Shown here: positions 1 to 8,002 of the stretch, piece by piece
How positions within the stretch are numbered: the stretch's first letter is position 1
Layout of the letters: each line of letters opens with the position of its first letter
Assembly (NCBI GenBank): GCA_913055205.1
Contig: CAJXJN010000002.1
Span: forward strand, 1 to 64,000
Length of the DNA stretch: 64,000 nucleotides
Direction: 5' to 3'
Source of the DNA: an uncultured Sulfurovum sp.
Lineage (GTDB): Bacteria; Campylobacterota; Campylobacteria; Campylobacterales; Sulfurovaceae
Notes under the pieces: generated by a model
Seen by the model: the letters and a program-made list of their open reading frames with translations, nothing else
What the model was told of the DNA's origin: nothing
Databases searched by the model: none
Translations under genes and position numbers: made by a program

Positions 1-168
1 AACCCTCTCTTTCACGTTACTCTCTCAGAAATTGCACTTATTGGTTGAATTGGCGAAATAAGTACCAGTGAAGAATTGCTTTTTGAGACTTTCTCAACTG
101 ATAATCTTTTTCGAAAGGAGGCTGGACAAGCACTTAGAGATGTAGCTTATATTACTAATGGTGTCTGA
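1..168 (+). other. Possible 3' end or relic of an unidentified coding region
   Basis: Frame 1 is open from the window edge to an in-frame TGA at 46-48, then for 39 codons to a second TGA at 166-168. The second stretch has coding-like composition (it begins IGEISTSEELL and ends DVAYITNGV). I recognise no family. It could be the tail of a gene broken by one nonsense mutation, or chance. It converges on the Na/phosphate transporter gene, whose stop is at 198. Confidence 0.2.
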
Positions 169-197
169 CACGGGATTTTAAACGCTCTCCCTGTAAA

Positions 198-1802
198 CTA
201 TTTTGCAGTCTCTAAAATAACCTGTTCCATATAATAGGTAATACGGGCTATATGATGGTTTACTCTTGCAAGCCAGCGGATCGCTTCAAGCTTTTTGGTA
301 CCTGTAGGTATATTGATCTCGTCTTTTGCCATCTCCTCTAAGATCATATCTCTATAGTACTTCATAAATTCTATGACCTGCTTCTCATTTTTTTCTGCAT
401 CTTTTCTGGCTTGGGAAAAATTTTTAGAGATAATGGCAGTGATGATCTGAGCATTATTGTTGATCAAATTTTGATGTTCATTGTGCAGATCAGGGAACTT
501 CCGTACAAGTTTGGCTCTGTACTCCTCCTCTTCACAGCGTTCATGAAGTCGTTGTGCATGATCGAGTATATGCATGAGTGATATCATCTGCTTCCACTTG
601 GCATCCTCTTCTTTCTTTAGATCGATCTGGTCAACATAAGTCTGTGTTTTATTCAGGGCTGACTGCAGTAAAGTCAGATCCACTTTTTTACCATGTTGTA
701 CATCTCCAAGTATAAAGTTAGTATGTTGCAAAAGTGCAATGAACTCATCCTGTATGGAAATACGTGCAATCTCCAATGCAAGGTTTGGTGCTTCCTTAAG
801 CAATCTTTCATCCAGCTTTTTGGTAAATTTCGGTTTTTTGGAGGGGATGATTTTTTTCATTAAATATGCAAACTGATGGGTAAATGGCAGAACGATCAGG
901 ACACCCAGTGTGTTAAAAAAAGTATGAAAAGTGACGAGGGCGATCTCTGCATTTTGCATCAATGCATTTGGTGCTATGCTTTCCCATAGGTAGGTATAGG
1001 GTGTGATGAGAAAAATCGCCATCACTCCTGTGAAAAGATTGTAGATCACATGTGACAGCCCTGTTCTTCGGACATTCGCTGACCCACCGATAGAAGCCAT
1101 TACAGCGGTTACTGTAGTTCCGATATCCATACCGATGATTAATGCTGCTGCCTGTTCAAAATTGATCGCATTACCATAGAGTGCGGTCAAAGTTGCAGCA
1201 ATACCCGCACTTGAAGATTGGGTAATGAGTGTTGCGATGATACCGAGCATAACCAGTTTCAATCTCCCCATCAATGAATCCGATGGCAGGTTTTCCGGAG
1301 TAATGATTCCCCCAAAACCACTTATACTTTCCTGTAGCAAGGTGATTCCGACAAAGATAAGCCCAAAGCCGGCCAAAGCATAACCAAACGCTGAGATCTT
1401 ACCATGAAAAAAAAGCTTTAGTATCACACCAAGAAAAATAAGAGGTAAGACGATCGTGCCAAGATGAAACTTGAATCCAAGTAATACAACCATCCAACCG
1501 GTGATCGTCGTACCGATATTGGCACCAAAAATGATCCCAAGCGCTTCAGGAAAAGCCATCAGCCCGGCACCTACAAATCCGACAGCCGCCACTGTCGTAG
1601 CACTGGATGATTGAAGTATCGCTGTAGTAACTGCACCGGTCACTGCTCCCGATAACGGACTTTTGGTAAAGTGCATCAAGGCAGACCTGATCGCATCTCC
1701 GGCCAGAGAGCGCAGTCCTTCCGTCATAACGATCATACCAAGTAAAAAAAGTCCCAATCCGCCAAAGGCATTAAGTATCGTTAGAATAGATATATTTTCC
1801 AT
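198..1802 (-). CDS. Na+/phosphate cotransporter family protein with PhoU-like tail
   Basis: Inner-membrane carrier of the NptA/PNaS (SLC34-like) family, predicted to import phosphate with sodium. The family hallmark, two inverted QSSS repeats, is visible at residues 64-67 (ILQSSSATT) and 195-198 (ITQSSSAG), each within hydrophobic helices. Residues from about 340 to 534 are charged and helical, fitting the cytoplasmic PhoU-like domain seen in many bacterial members. At 534 residues it is a normal length for the fused form. A 39-codon membrane peptide gene lies 8 bases upstream on the same strand and probably shares its transcript. Family assignment is firm; whether phosphate is the true substrate is inferred. 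Confidence 0.9.
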   Translation of the reverse strand: MENISILTILNAFGGLGLFLLGMIVMTEGLRSLAGDAIRSALMHFTKSPLSGAVTGAVTTAILQSSSATTVAAVGFVGAGLMAFPEALGIIFGANIGTTITGWMVVLLGFKFHLGTIVLPLIFLGVILKLFFHGKISAFGYALAGFGLIFVGITLLQESISGFGGIITPENLPSDSLMGRLKLVMLGIIATLITQSSSAGIAATLTALYGNAINFEQAAALIIGMDIGTTVTAVMASIGGSANVRRTGLSHVIYNLFTGVMAIFLITPYTYLWESIAPNALMQNAEIALVTFHTFFNTLGVLIVLPFTHQFAYLMKKIIPSKKPKFTKKLDERLLKEAPNLALEIARISIQDEFIALLQHTNFILGDVQHGKKVDLTLLQSALNKTQTYVDQIDLKKEEDAKWKQMISLMHILDHAQRLHERCEEEEYRAKLVRKFPDLHNEHQNLINNNAQIITAIISKNFSQARKDAEKNEKQVIEFMKYYRDMILEEMAKDEINIPTGTKKLEAIRWLARVNHHIARITYYMEQVILETAK

Positions 1803-1810
1803 AAGTATCC

Positions 1811-1930
1811 CTATGTGTTCCAGGTGTTTACATTTTCAAGAAGCCAATCCTGGAGATATTTGGGATTGATCACCATAATGGTCCAGATAAGCACATACAC
1901 AGCATAGACCAGTTTGTGCAATTTTGGCAT
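1811..1930 (-). CDS. 39-residue single-span membrane peptide upstream of the phosphate transporter
   Basis: The ORF starts MPKLHKLVYAVYVLIW and has a strong ribosome site (AAAAAAGGAGTGA) just before the ATG. Residues 7-21 are hydrophobic, then a short polar tail ends NVNTWNT. Its TAG stop is 8 bases before the start of the Na/phosphate transporter, and a TATAAT box on the same strand (1949-1954) precedes it, so the two are likely co-transcribed. I do not recognise the family. Small membrane partners of transporters are common, so a regulatory or assembly role for the carrier is a reasonable guess. The ribosome site, hydrophobic span and spacing argue that it is real. Confidence 0.7.
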   Translation of the reverse strand: MPKLHKLVYAVYVLIWTIMVINPKYLQDWLLENVNTWNT

Positions 1931-1948
1931 GATTCACTCCTTTTTTAC

Positions 1949-1954
1949 ATTATA
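1949..1954 (-). promoter_or_regulatory. Probable -10 box for the phosphate-transporter operon
   Basis: TATAAT on the minus strand, 18 bases upstream of the ATG of the 39-residue peptide gene. No good -35 at standard spacing (a TTGACT lies 22 bases upstream), which is usual in Campylobacterota. Confidence 0.5.
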
Positions 1955-2018
1955 GCACTAACTCAGCTATATTGTGAGTCAATATTAAACCTGTTTATGC
2001 AGAATTATTAAAACGTGA

Positions 2019-2024
2019 TATAAT
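2019..2024 (+). promoter_or_regulatory. Probable -10 box for the DksA-like gene
   Basis: TATAAT in GTGATATAATGTAAA, 17 bases before the ATG at 2042. A ribosome site (AGAGGAGTGA) sits between them. It is divergent to the phosphate-transporter promoter. Confidence 0.5.
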
Positions 2025-2041
2025 GTAAAAAAGAGGAGTGA

Positions 2042-2389
2042 ATGATGAAAAAAAGAGATGATCTGAATTTTAATGAGTTTGAGACAATACTGAAAAAGAA
2101 ACTAGTGCAGGTCGAAAACAATATAGAACAGCTTCGATCCGAGCTGGACAGCGTATGCAGTGATGACGATATCAATGATGTTGAAGATCTTGCATCTTTG
2201 AATATCATCAGCAAAAAAGACAATACTATTTTGGATCAGCAGGAGAATGAGCGCAAAGAGATCCTGCATGCACTTGGAAAAATAAAAAACGGAACATTCG
2301 GAATATGTGAAAAAAGTGCTGAACCCATACCGGTTGAAAGATTAGAAGCAAACCCTATAGCAAGGTATAAAGTGGGAATTGAAGAGTAA
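2042..2389 (+). CDS. DksA/TraR-family protein lacking the zinc-finger cysteines
   Basis: Related to the DksA/TraR regulators that enter the RNA polymerase secondary channel. The N-terminal half (about residues 10-70) is a charged coiled coil with an acidic tip (VCSDDDINDVEDLAS). The C-terminal part keeps the family signature KIKNGTFGICEKSAEPIPVERLEANPIARY. Canonical DksA has four zinc-binding cysteines; here only the Cys of GICEK remains and the partner positions are Ser, Ala or others, so zinc binding is unlikely. Such finger-degenerate paralogues exist. At 115 residues it is shorter than E. coli DksA (151). A strong ribosome site (GAGGAGTGA) supports the start. The regulatory target is unknown. 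Confidence 0.8.
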   Translation: MMKKRDDLNFNEFETILKKKLVQVENNIEQLRSELDSVCSDDDINDVEDLASLNIISKKDNTILDQQENERKEILHALGKIKNGTFGICEKSAEPIPVERLEANPIARYKVGIEE

Positions 2390-2395
2390 AAAGTC

Positions 2396-2427
2396 GTAAA
2401 TGAAACAATAATGATTGTTTCATTTAC
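2396..2427. promoter_or_regulatory. Perfect 14-bp inverted repeat before ald
   Basis: GTAAATGAAACAAT and its exact reverse complement are separated by AATG. There is no T-tract on either side, so it is not a standard terminator. It lies 7 bases after the DksA-like stop and 36 bases before the ald ATG. It could be a regulator-binding site or an mRNA hairpin. Confidence 0.55.
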
Positions 2428-2462
2428 CGGATAGAGAAAACTTCATAAAAGGAGATCTTCAG

Positions 2463-3590
2463 ATGAAAATCGGTGTCCCAAAAGAGATAAAGACCAAAGA
2501 GTTTCGTGTAGCTATCATCCCCTCTGGCGTAAAGATGCTGGTTCAAAGCGGACATGAAGTCTATATTGAGGAAGATGCCGGAGTAAAAAGCGGATTTTCT
2601 GATGAAGACTATACTGAAGCCGGTGCAACAATCCTTCAAAGTTCCCAAGAGATATTTGATACCTGCGAAATGATCTTAAAGGTCAAAGAACCTCAAGTGC
2701 AGGAGTATGATCTTTTAAAGCCGGGACAGATACTTTTTACCTATCTTCACCTCGCTCCTCTGAGAGAACTGACCGAAATACTTAAAGAAAAAAAAGTAAC
2801 TGCCATAGCATATGAAACAGTTCAAGAAGGCAAAAGAGTACCTCTGCTTGAACCTATGAGCCAGATCGCAGGCAAGATCGCGCCGATGGTCGCAAGCTAT
2901 TTTCTCTCAGCCCACAACGGTGCAATGGGTCTGTTGACAGGAGGATCAAGCGGTGTACTGCCAGCCAGAGTATTGATCATAGGAAGCGGAACAGTGGCTA
3001 AAAATGCAGCCAAAATTGCAGCCGGGAAGGGAGCTGATGTGATCGTGATGGGAATAGATCCAGGCAGTATGACCGCGCTTGAAGATATGATGCCGGCAAA
3101 TGTCACAACGCTTTATTCCAACCGTTACAATATTGAAAAGATCCTCCCTACAGTAGATATTGTTATAGGTGCAGTCTATATCACCGGTGAAAAAGCACCG
3201 CATCTGATCACCAGAGAGATGCTCTCTTTTTGTAAAAAAGGAGCTGTTTTGGTGGATGTCTCTATTGACCAGGGCGGATGCATAGAGACTTCCAGACCGA
3301 CAACACATGATGATCCCGTTTTTGAGGTAGATGGCGTGATACACTACTGTGTTGCCAATATGCCCGGAGATTACCCTGTTACTGCCACATATGCATTGGC
3401 AAATGCAACGATACCTTATGTAAAAAGGATCGCAGATCTGGGGTGGAAAAGAGCCAGTTTGCAAGATAGCGCTATCTATAGCGGTGTGAATGTTGCAGGC
3501 GGATTTGTGACTGAATCTGCTGTAGCCGGAGCACACCGGATGGAGTATTGCGAGTTAAAAGATATTATAAATAAATGTCCAAAATTTTGA
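2463..3590 (+). CDS. ald: Alanine dehydrogenase
   Basis: NAD-dependent L-alanine dehydrogenase (EC 1.4.1.1), interconverting alanine and pyruvate plus ammonia in the cytoplasm. Taking the ATG at 2463, which follows AAAGGAGATCTTCAG, the protein is 375 residues, the usual family length. The open frame extends 16 codons further up, but those have no homology character and run through the palindrome at 2396-2427. Catalytic residues are visible: Lys75 in ILKVKEP and His96 in FTYLHLA. The NAD-binding fold begins near residue 168 (LIIGSGTVAKNAAK). The Lon-like protease gene starts 10 bases downstream, suggesting an operon. Confidence 0.95.
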   Translation: MKIGVPKEIKTKEFRVAIIPSGVKMLVQSGHEVYIEEDAGVKSGFSDEDYTEAGATILQSSQEIFDTCEMILKVKEPQVQEYDLLKPGQILFTYLHLAPLRELTEILKEKKVTAIAYETVQEGKRVPLLEPMSQIAGKIAPMVASYFLSAHNGAMGLLTGGSSGVLPARVLIIGSGTVAKNAAKIAAGKGADVIVMGIDPGSMTALEDMMPANVTTLYSNRYNIEKILPTVDIVIGAVYITGEKAPHLITREMLSFCKKGAVLVDVSIDQGGCIETSRPTTHDDPVFEVDGVIHYCVANMPGDYPVTATYALANATIPYVKRIADLGWKRASLQDSAIYSGVNVAGGFVTESAVAGAHRMEYCELKDIINKCPKF

Positions 3591-3600
3591 GGTACTGATA

Positions 3601-5985
3601 ATGAAACTACTTAATGTTGATAAGCTCTATAACCATTGTGATCTGGAGATATTTGATTTTCAAACCACTGCAGAGCTGGAAGAGCTTGATGAGATCATAG
3701 GACAGAGCAGAGCGCTCAAAGCGATCACTTTCGGAATCGGCATAAAAAAAGAGGGCTACAACCTTTATGCGATGGGAAAACTCGGCAGCGGGAAACACAG
3801 CGTTGTGGAAAAGTTTATTCAAAGCCGTGCCAAAGATGAAGAAAAACCGGGTGACTGGTGTTATGTGAACAACTTTGAAGACCCCAGAAAGCCGATCTCT
3901 TTAAAACTTTCATCCTCCATGGGGCTGCAACTTAAAGAGGATATGGATGAGCTGATCGAGGAGATGCAGAGTGTGATCCCCTCTATATTCGAGGGTGAAG
4001 AGTATAGAGAGCAAAAACAATCTATTATCGATACACTCAATGAAGTAAAGGATAAGTCTTTCCATGATGTAAAGCAGAGAGCAAAAGAGGAGTTGATATT
4101 GATCAGGTATACGCCAACAGGCTATACCCTCTCCCCTATGACTAAAGATGGCAAGATCCTTGAAAAACAGGAGTATCAAGCCCTGAATGACAAGGATAAA
4201 GAGCAGATCCAGGAGAAGATCAAAAAGTTTAGAACGCAGATAGAAAATGTGGCTCAGGATATCGTGACACTTAGCAAGGCACAGCAAAAAGAGGTTAGAG
4301 AGCTTGAAAGGGCTATGACAAAAAAGGCTGTAGATACCAGTATCAATACACTGAAAAAGAAATATCACTCATGTGAAAAGGCAGTCTCATATCTTCAAAG
4401 TGTCGAAGAGGATATTATCAAAAATTCTCAGGATTTTTTGCCTGAATCACAAGGTGATCTCTTATTTATGGGGATCAGATCAGTAAAAGAGAGTGGCATA
4501 TTCAGCAGATATCGTGTCAATGTTCTTGTCACCCATAAAAATGGAAAAGGTGCACCGATCATCTATGAGAACAATCCAACCTATGCAAATCTTTTTGGAG
4601 AGATCGAACATATCGCACAGATGGGTGCACTTTTGACCGATTTCAACCTCATTAAACCGGGAGCTTTACACAAAGCCAATGGCGGATATCTGATCCTTGA
4701 TACTTCCAAGGTACTGATGCAGCCTTTTGTCTGGGATGGGCTCAAAAGGATGCTTCGATCCGGTGAGATCCGTATAGAGTCCTTGGCACAGTCTCTCAGT
4801 CTTATCAGTACACTCTCTTTGGAGCCGCAGACCATTGATCTGGATATCAAGATCGTATTGATAGGGGATAGGATGCTCTACTATCTGCTGTACAACTATG
4901 ATCCGGAGTTCAAAGAGCTCTTTAAGATCAATGCAGATTTTGAAAATGATACACCCAGAAATGATGAAAACAGTCTGCTCTATGCCAAAATGATCGGTAT
5001 GATCGCAAAAGAGAATGAACTTTTACCACTGGACAGAGGAGCTGTAGGCAAGGTGATCGAGTATAGTTCCCGTATAGCCGAAGACAGCCAAAAGCTCTCA
5101 ACACATCTGGGAAGTCTGAGTGACCTGCTTCGAGAGTCTGATTTTATTGCCACACAGAAGAAGCTGCAAAAGATCACTAGAGCTGAAATAGCTGAAGCGA
5201 TCGTGGAGAAGATCGAGAGATCAGGCAGGTTTAAAGACCGGATGTATGAAGCGATCCAGAGAGGAACGATCCTTATACAGACTGACGGAAATGCTATAGG
5301 ACAGGTGAATGGTGTAGCTGTACTTGATTTGGGAAATTTTTCGTTTGGTCATCCCTCAAAGATCACAGCACTTACCAGACTGGGCAAAGCGGGCGTAGTC
5401 AATATAGAGAGGGAAGCAAAACTCAGCGGTCCGACACACGATAAAGGGATAATGATACTTTCAGCCTATTTGGCAGCTACCTATGCGAAAGATTTTCCGC
5501 TTAATGTGACGGCGACATTGGTATTTGAACAGTCATATGGAATAATCGACGGTGATAGTGCTTCATGTGCAGAACTGTTTGCTTTGCTCTCTTCACTGAG
5601 TGAAGTCGCTCTGGACCAATCCATAGCAGTAACAGGTTCGGTGAACCAAAACGGTCAAGTCCAGACAGTAGGCGGTATCAATGAAAAAATAGAGGGCTTT
5701 TTTGATGTATGCAACCTCGCAAGCAGTGCCAAAAGAAATGGTGTTATCATCCCGGCATCAAATGTGAAACATCTTATGCTTAAAGAGGAGGTATTGGAAG
5801 CTGTGAAGAACGGTACCTTTGAGATCTATGCCATTGAGAGTGTTGATGAAGGGATGGAGATACTTACAGGCAAAGCAAGCGGTAAAAAAGATAAAAACGG
5901 AAAATATCCAAAAGGGAGTATCAACTATCTTGTAGAAGAGAAGTTGAAACTTCTTGTCAATAAAAGCAAACGAAAAAAGGTATAA
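3601..5985 (+). CDS. Lon-like ATP-dependent protease (LonB/YcbZ type)
   Basis: A 794-residue protein of the AAA+/Lon-protease family that lacks the Lon N-terminal substrate domain. A Walker A motif (GKLGSGKHS) is at about residues 59-67, followed by a long helical insertion (about 120-270) before the rest of the ATPase. The C-terminal S16 peptidase domain has the Ser-Lys dyad: Ser653 in DGDSASCAEL and Lys696 in GGINEKIEG. It probably degrades cytoplasmic proteins. It follows ald with a short gap and seems co-transcribed. After the stop comes a 9-codon ATG reading frame and then about 190 bases without a convincing gene. Confidence 0.88.
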   Translation: MKLLNVDKLYNHCDLEIFDFQTTAELEELDEIIGQSRALKAITFGIGIKKEGYNLYAMGKLGSGKHSVVEKFIQSRAKDEEKPGDWCYVNNFEDPRKPISLKLSSSMGLQLKEDMDELIEEMQSVIPSIFEGEEYREQKQSIIDTLNEVKDKSFHDVKQRAKEELILIRYTPTGYTLSPMTKDGKILEKQEYQALNDKDKEQIQEKIKKFRTQIENVAQDIVTLSKAQQKEVRELERAMTKKAVDTSINTLKKKYHSCEKAVSYLQSVEEDIIKNSQDFLPESQGDLLFMGIRSVKESGIFSRYRVNVLVTHKNGKGAPIIYENNPTYANLFGEIEHIAQMGALLTDFNLIKPGALHKANGGYLILDTSKVLMQPFVWDGLKRMLRSGEIRIESLAQSLSLISTLSLEPQTIDLDIKIVLIGDRMLYYLLYNYDPEFKELFKINADFENDTPRNDENSLLYAKMIGMIAKENELLPLDRGAVGKVIEYSSRIAEDSQKLSTHLGSLSDLLRESDFIATQKKLQKITRAEIAEAIVEKIERSGRFKDRMYEAIQRGTILIQTDGNAIGQVNGVAVLDLGNFSFGHPSKITALTRLGKAGVVNIEREAKLSGPTHDKGIMILSAYLAATYAKDFPLNVTATLVFEQSYGIIDGDSASCAELFALLSSLSEVALDQSIAVTGSVNQNGQVQTVGGINEKIEGFFDVCNLASSAKRNGVIIPASNVKHLMLKEEVLEAVKNGTFEIYAIESVDEGMEILTGKASGKKDKNGKYPKGSINYLVEEKLKLLVNKSKRKKV

Positions 5986-6184
5986 GATGAAATATAGATT
6001 TTTAAAACTGTTGTGATCGTAGATACAGACCCTGAGATCAGAGATGATTTCAGCCATAAGGGGGCAATATCTGCACCCGTACTCTACTCGTTGACATGCA
6101 CCATTCAGTTTTTTTATCTTATCTTTTTACCTCACTGTAGTATTGATATCCAGATCATCGATCTGTTTCAATGTAAAAGTTGCG
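5986..6184. other. Spacer with possible degraded coding sequence
   Basis: Directly after the Lon-like gene an ATG opens a 9-codon frame (MKYRFLKLL) that stops. The next frame then continues VIVDTDPEIRDDFSHKGAISAP without a start of its own. This looks like a gene start broken by a frameshift, but no family is recognisable. The rest, up to the hspR stop at 6185, shows nothing. Confidence 0.25.
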
Positions 6185-6556
6185 TCAATCCTCAAAAATA
6201 ACAATATCGTAAGAACCTTTGGTCACCAATGCTTTACTTATATGTACTGATCCGTTACGATTTACACGACTGAGTTCATTCTGCAGCTTGTCTATCTCTG
6301 CCTGCATTTTATCTATCTGCTCTCTAAGTTGAAGTACGATATCTACACCTGCCAGATTCACACCCATTTGACGTGTCAAACGCAAAATAAGTTTCATTCT
6401 GTCAATGTCACGTTGAGAATAAAGACGCATACGACCTTGTGTACGAGACGGTTCAACCAATCCCTCACGTTCGTACTGTCTGAGTGTTTGGGGATGAATA
6501 TCAAGCATTGTAGCCACTACTGAAATAAGATAAACCGGTTCATCATAACTATGCAT
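6185..6556 (-). CDS. hspR: HspR, MerR-family heat-shock repressor
   Basis: A 123-residue transcriptional repressor of chaperone genes. The N-terminal winged-helix matches MerR proteins (VYLISVVATMLDIHPQTLR, then QYEREGLVEPSR and GRMRLYSQRDIDRM). Residues from about 75 form the coiled-coil dimerisation helix (LQLREQIDKMQAEIDKLQ). HspR binds HAIR inverted repeats with DnaK as co-repressor in other species. It lies 11 bases after cbpA in the same direction, and a HAIR-like site sits in their shared promoter, so autoregulation is likely. Confidence 0.93.
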   Translation of the reverse strand: MHSYDEPVYLISVVATMLDIHPQTLRQYEREGLVEPSRTQGRMRLYSQRDIDRMKLILRLTRQMGVNLAGVDIVLQLREQIDKMQAEIDKLQNELSRVNRNGSVHISKALVTKGSYDIVIFED

Positions 6557-6567
6557 TTATACGCTCC

Positions 6568-7434
6568 TTATAATTTTTCTTCACATATTTTTTTAAGCTC
6601 AGGATCTAAACTGTCTACATCCGGAAGTACCACATTGGCAACAAGATATAAATCACCTTTCATTGCTGTTTTTCTATCAGGTACACCCTTGCCTTTAAGT
6701 CTGAATTTTTGACCATTTTTTGTATTTTTAGGCACTTTTAATGAAACTTCTTTCTCTGGTGTCTGTACTTGTACTTTCCCGCCGAAAAGTGCTTCTTTAA
6801 GTGGAACATCAAAGGTTTTATAAAGGTTGTCACCTTTTCTTTCATATTCATCAGAGTCAGCAATTTCTACTTTTATAAGAAGATCTCCTCTTTGCCCCTG
6901 GTACTGTTTTCCTTTGCCTCTTACACGAAGTGTTTCTCCACTTTTAATACCTGCAGGAATTTTAATATCAAAGCTTTCACCTTCAACATGAATCTTATAT
7001 TTTCCTCCCTGTATAGCAGTCATGAATGGCACAGTGATACGTGCCTGAACATCAAGGTCCGGTCCGCCAAACCCTCCAAAGCCGCCAAACCCTCCTTGTG
7101 ATCCACCAAAGCCTCCGGAGAAGCCTCCAGCTCCTCCGCCAAACATTTGACGTAGAATTTCATCCAGATCCACTCCGGCACCTTGACCTTGTGCAAAGTC
7201 ATGGAAATTCTGACCACCGAACATTTGATCACCAAACTGATCATACTGTGCTTTTTTCTCTGGATCAGACAATACTTCATAGGCTGCGTTGATCTCTTTA
7301 AACTTCTCTACAGCACTCTCTTCTTTGTTAATATCCGGATGGTATTTTCTTGCGAGTTTTCTATAAGCTTTTTTTATTTCATCCGCACTGGCATTCTCAC
7401 TAACACCCAGTGTTTCATATAAACTTTTTGACAT
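6568..7434 (-). CDS. cbpA: CbpA-type DnaJ co-chaperone
   Basis: A 288-residue J-domain co-chaperone that stimulates DnaK. The J domain (residues 1-70) contains the HPD motif in [13 protein letters not shown] Gly/Phe-rich linker follows (about 95-125, [16 protein letters not shown]), then two C-terminal beta domains that bind clients. There are no CxxCxGxG zinc motifs, so it is a type II (CbpA) and not a DnaJ proper. It is the first gene of the cbpA-hspR operon. The ATG at 7434 is preceded by AGGAAAGAGCC. Confidence 0.93.
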   Translation of the reverse strand: MSKSLYETLGVSENASADEIKKAYRKLARKYHPDINKEESAVEKFKEINAAYEVLSDPEKKAQYDQFGDQMFGGQNFHDFAQGQGAGVDLDEILRQMFGGGAGGFSGGFGGSQGGFGGFGGFGGPDLDVQARITVPFMTAIQGGKYKIHVEGESFDIKIPAGIKSGETLRVRGKGKQYQGQRGDLLIKVEIADSDEYERKGDNLYKTFDVPLKEALFGGKVQVQTPEKEVSLKVPKNTKNGQKFRLKGKGVPDRKTAMKGDLYLVANVVLPDVDSLDPELKKICEEKL

Positions 7435-7475
7435 GGCTCTTTCCTACACATTATTTATTTCTTAATTTTAAAGAT

Positions 7476-7481
7476 ATTATA
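7476..7481 (-). promoter_or_regulatory. -10 box of the cbpA-hspR operon
   Basis: TATAAT on the minus strand. With the TTGACA at 7500-7505 (minus strand) it forms a near-consensus vegetative promoter with an 18-base spacer. The -35 hexamer lies inside the HAIR-like repeat. Confidence 0.7.
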
Positions 7482-7489
7482 TCAAAAAA

Positions 7490-7510
7490 CTTTAGTCAAT
7501 GTCAATCAAG
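7490..7510 (-). promoter_or_regulatory. HAIR-like operator for HspR
   Basis: The minus strand reads CTTGATT, seven bases, ACTAAAG. The HAIR consensus known from Streptomyces and Helicobacter is CTTGAGT-N7-ACTCAAG, so 12 of 14 arm positions match. It covers the -35 hexamer of the cbpA-hspR promoter, the expected place for repression. Confidence 0.75.
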
Positions 7511-7519
7511 TTTGAAAAA

Positions 7520-7918
7520 TTACGGCTTATATGCTACAGGTTTATACCCTTCATGCATAAGCTTCTTCATCCCGCCTTTAAGATTTATCACCTTGTACCC
7601 TAACTGCGATGATAAAAATTTAGATATTTCTGTTGTTCTGCTGCCTGTACGACATATGAGTGCGAACTGCTCATCTTTCTTAACGACTTTATCCAGTTGT
7701 TCTAAAAACTTTGGTACATTGAACCTGCCTTTTTCATCAAAGAACATGATCGTATATGCACCTTTAACGATACCTGTCTCTTTCCATTCTCCCGGTGTAC
7801 GAACATCTATGATCTTAATATCTTTTTTTAAAAAATCAGGTGTCACCCATACATTTTGCAATTCTGCAAAAAGCGAAGTACCCAAAAGTAATAACCCTAA
7901 TATAATTTTCTTCATCAT
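7520..7918 (-). CDS. Periplasmic single-domain rhodanese
   Basis: A 132-residue protein with an N-terminal signal peptide (MMKKIILGLLLLGTSLFA) and one rhodanese-like domain. The active-site loop is CRTGSR with Cys89, and the typical IDVRTPGEW motif is at 37-45. Such proteins carry sulfane sulfur; an exported one fits sulfur oxidation in this group, but that is inference. No thiosulfate-oxidation genes lie nearby. The tex gene lies about 85 bases on along the same strand. Confidence 0.88.
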   Translation of the reverse strand: MMKKIILGLLLLGTSLFAELQNVWVTPDFLKKDIKIIDVRTPGEWKETGIVKGAYTIMFFDEKGRFNVPKFLEQLDKVVKKDEQFALICRTGSRTTEISKFLSSQLGYKVINLKGGMKKLMHEGYKPVAYKP

Positions 7919-8002
7919 CTATTATCCTGTTTAATTTTTTTGCATTGTAACAAAAAGAAGTAAATAAATCATATATTACATCTCTTTTAAACCCCAAGAA
8001 AT

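Noticed and set aside
1..168. TGA read as tryptophan (alternative code)
   Set aside because: All large genes in the window read normally with the standard code; a single edge fragment is not evidence.
2396..2427. Calling the palindrome a terminator of the DksA-like gene
   Set aside because: AT-rich stem and no T-tract on either strand.
2946..3536. 196-codon open frame opposite ald
   Set aside because: Shadow of a strongly coding gene; Cys/His-rich translation without family character and no ribosome site.
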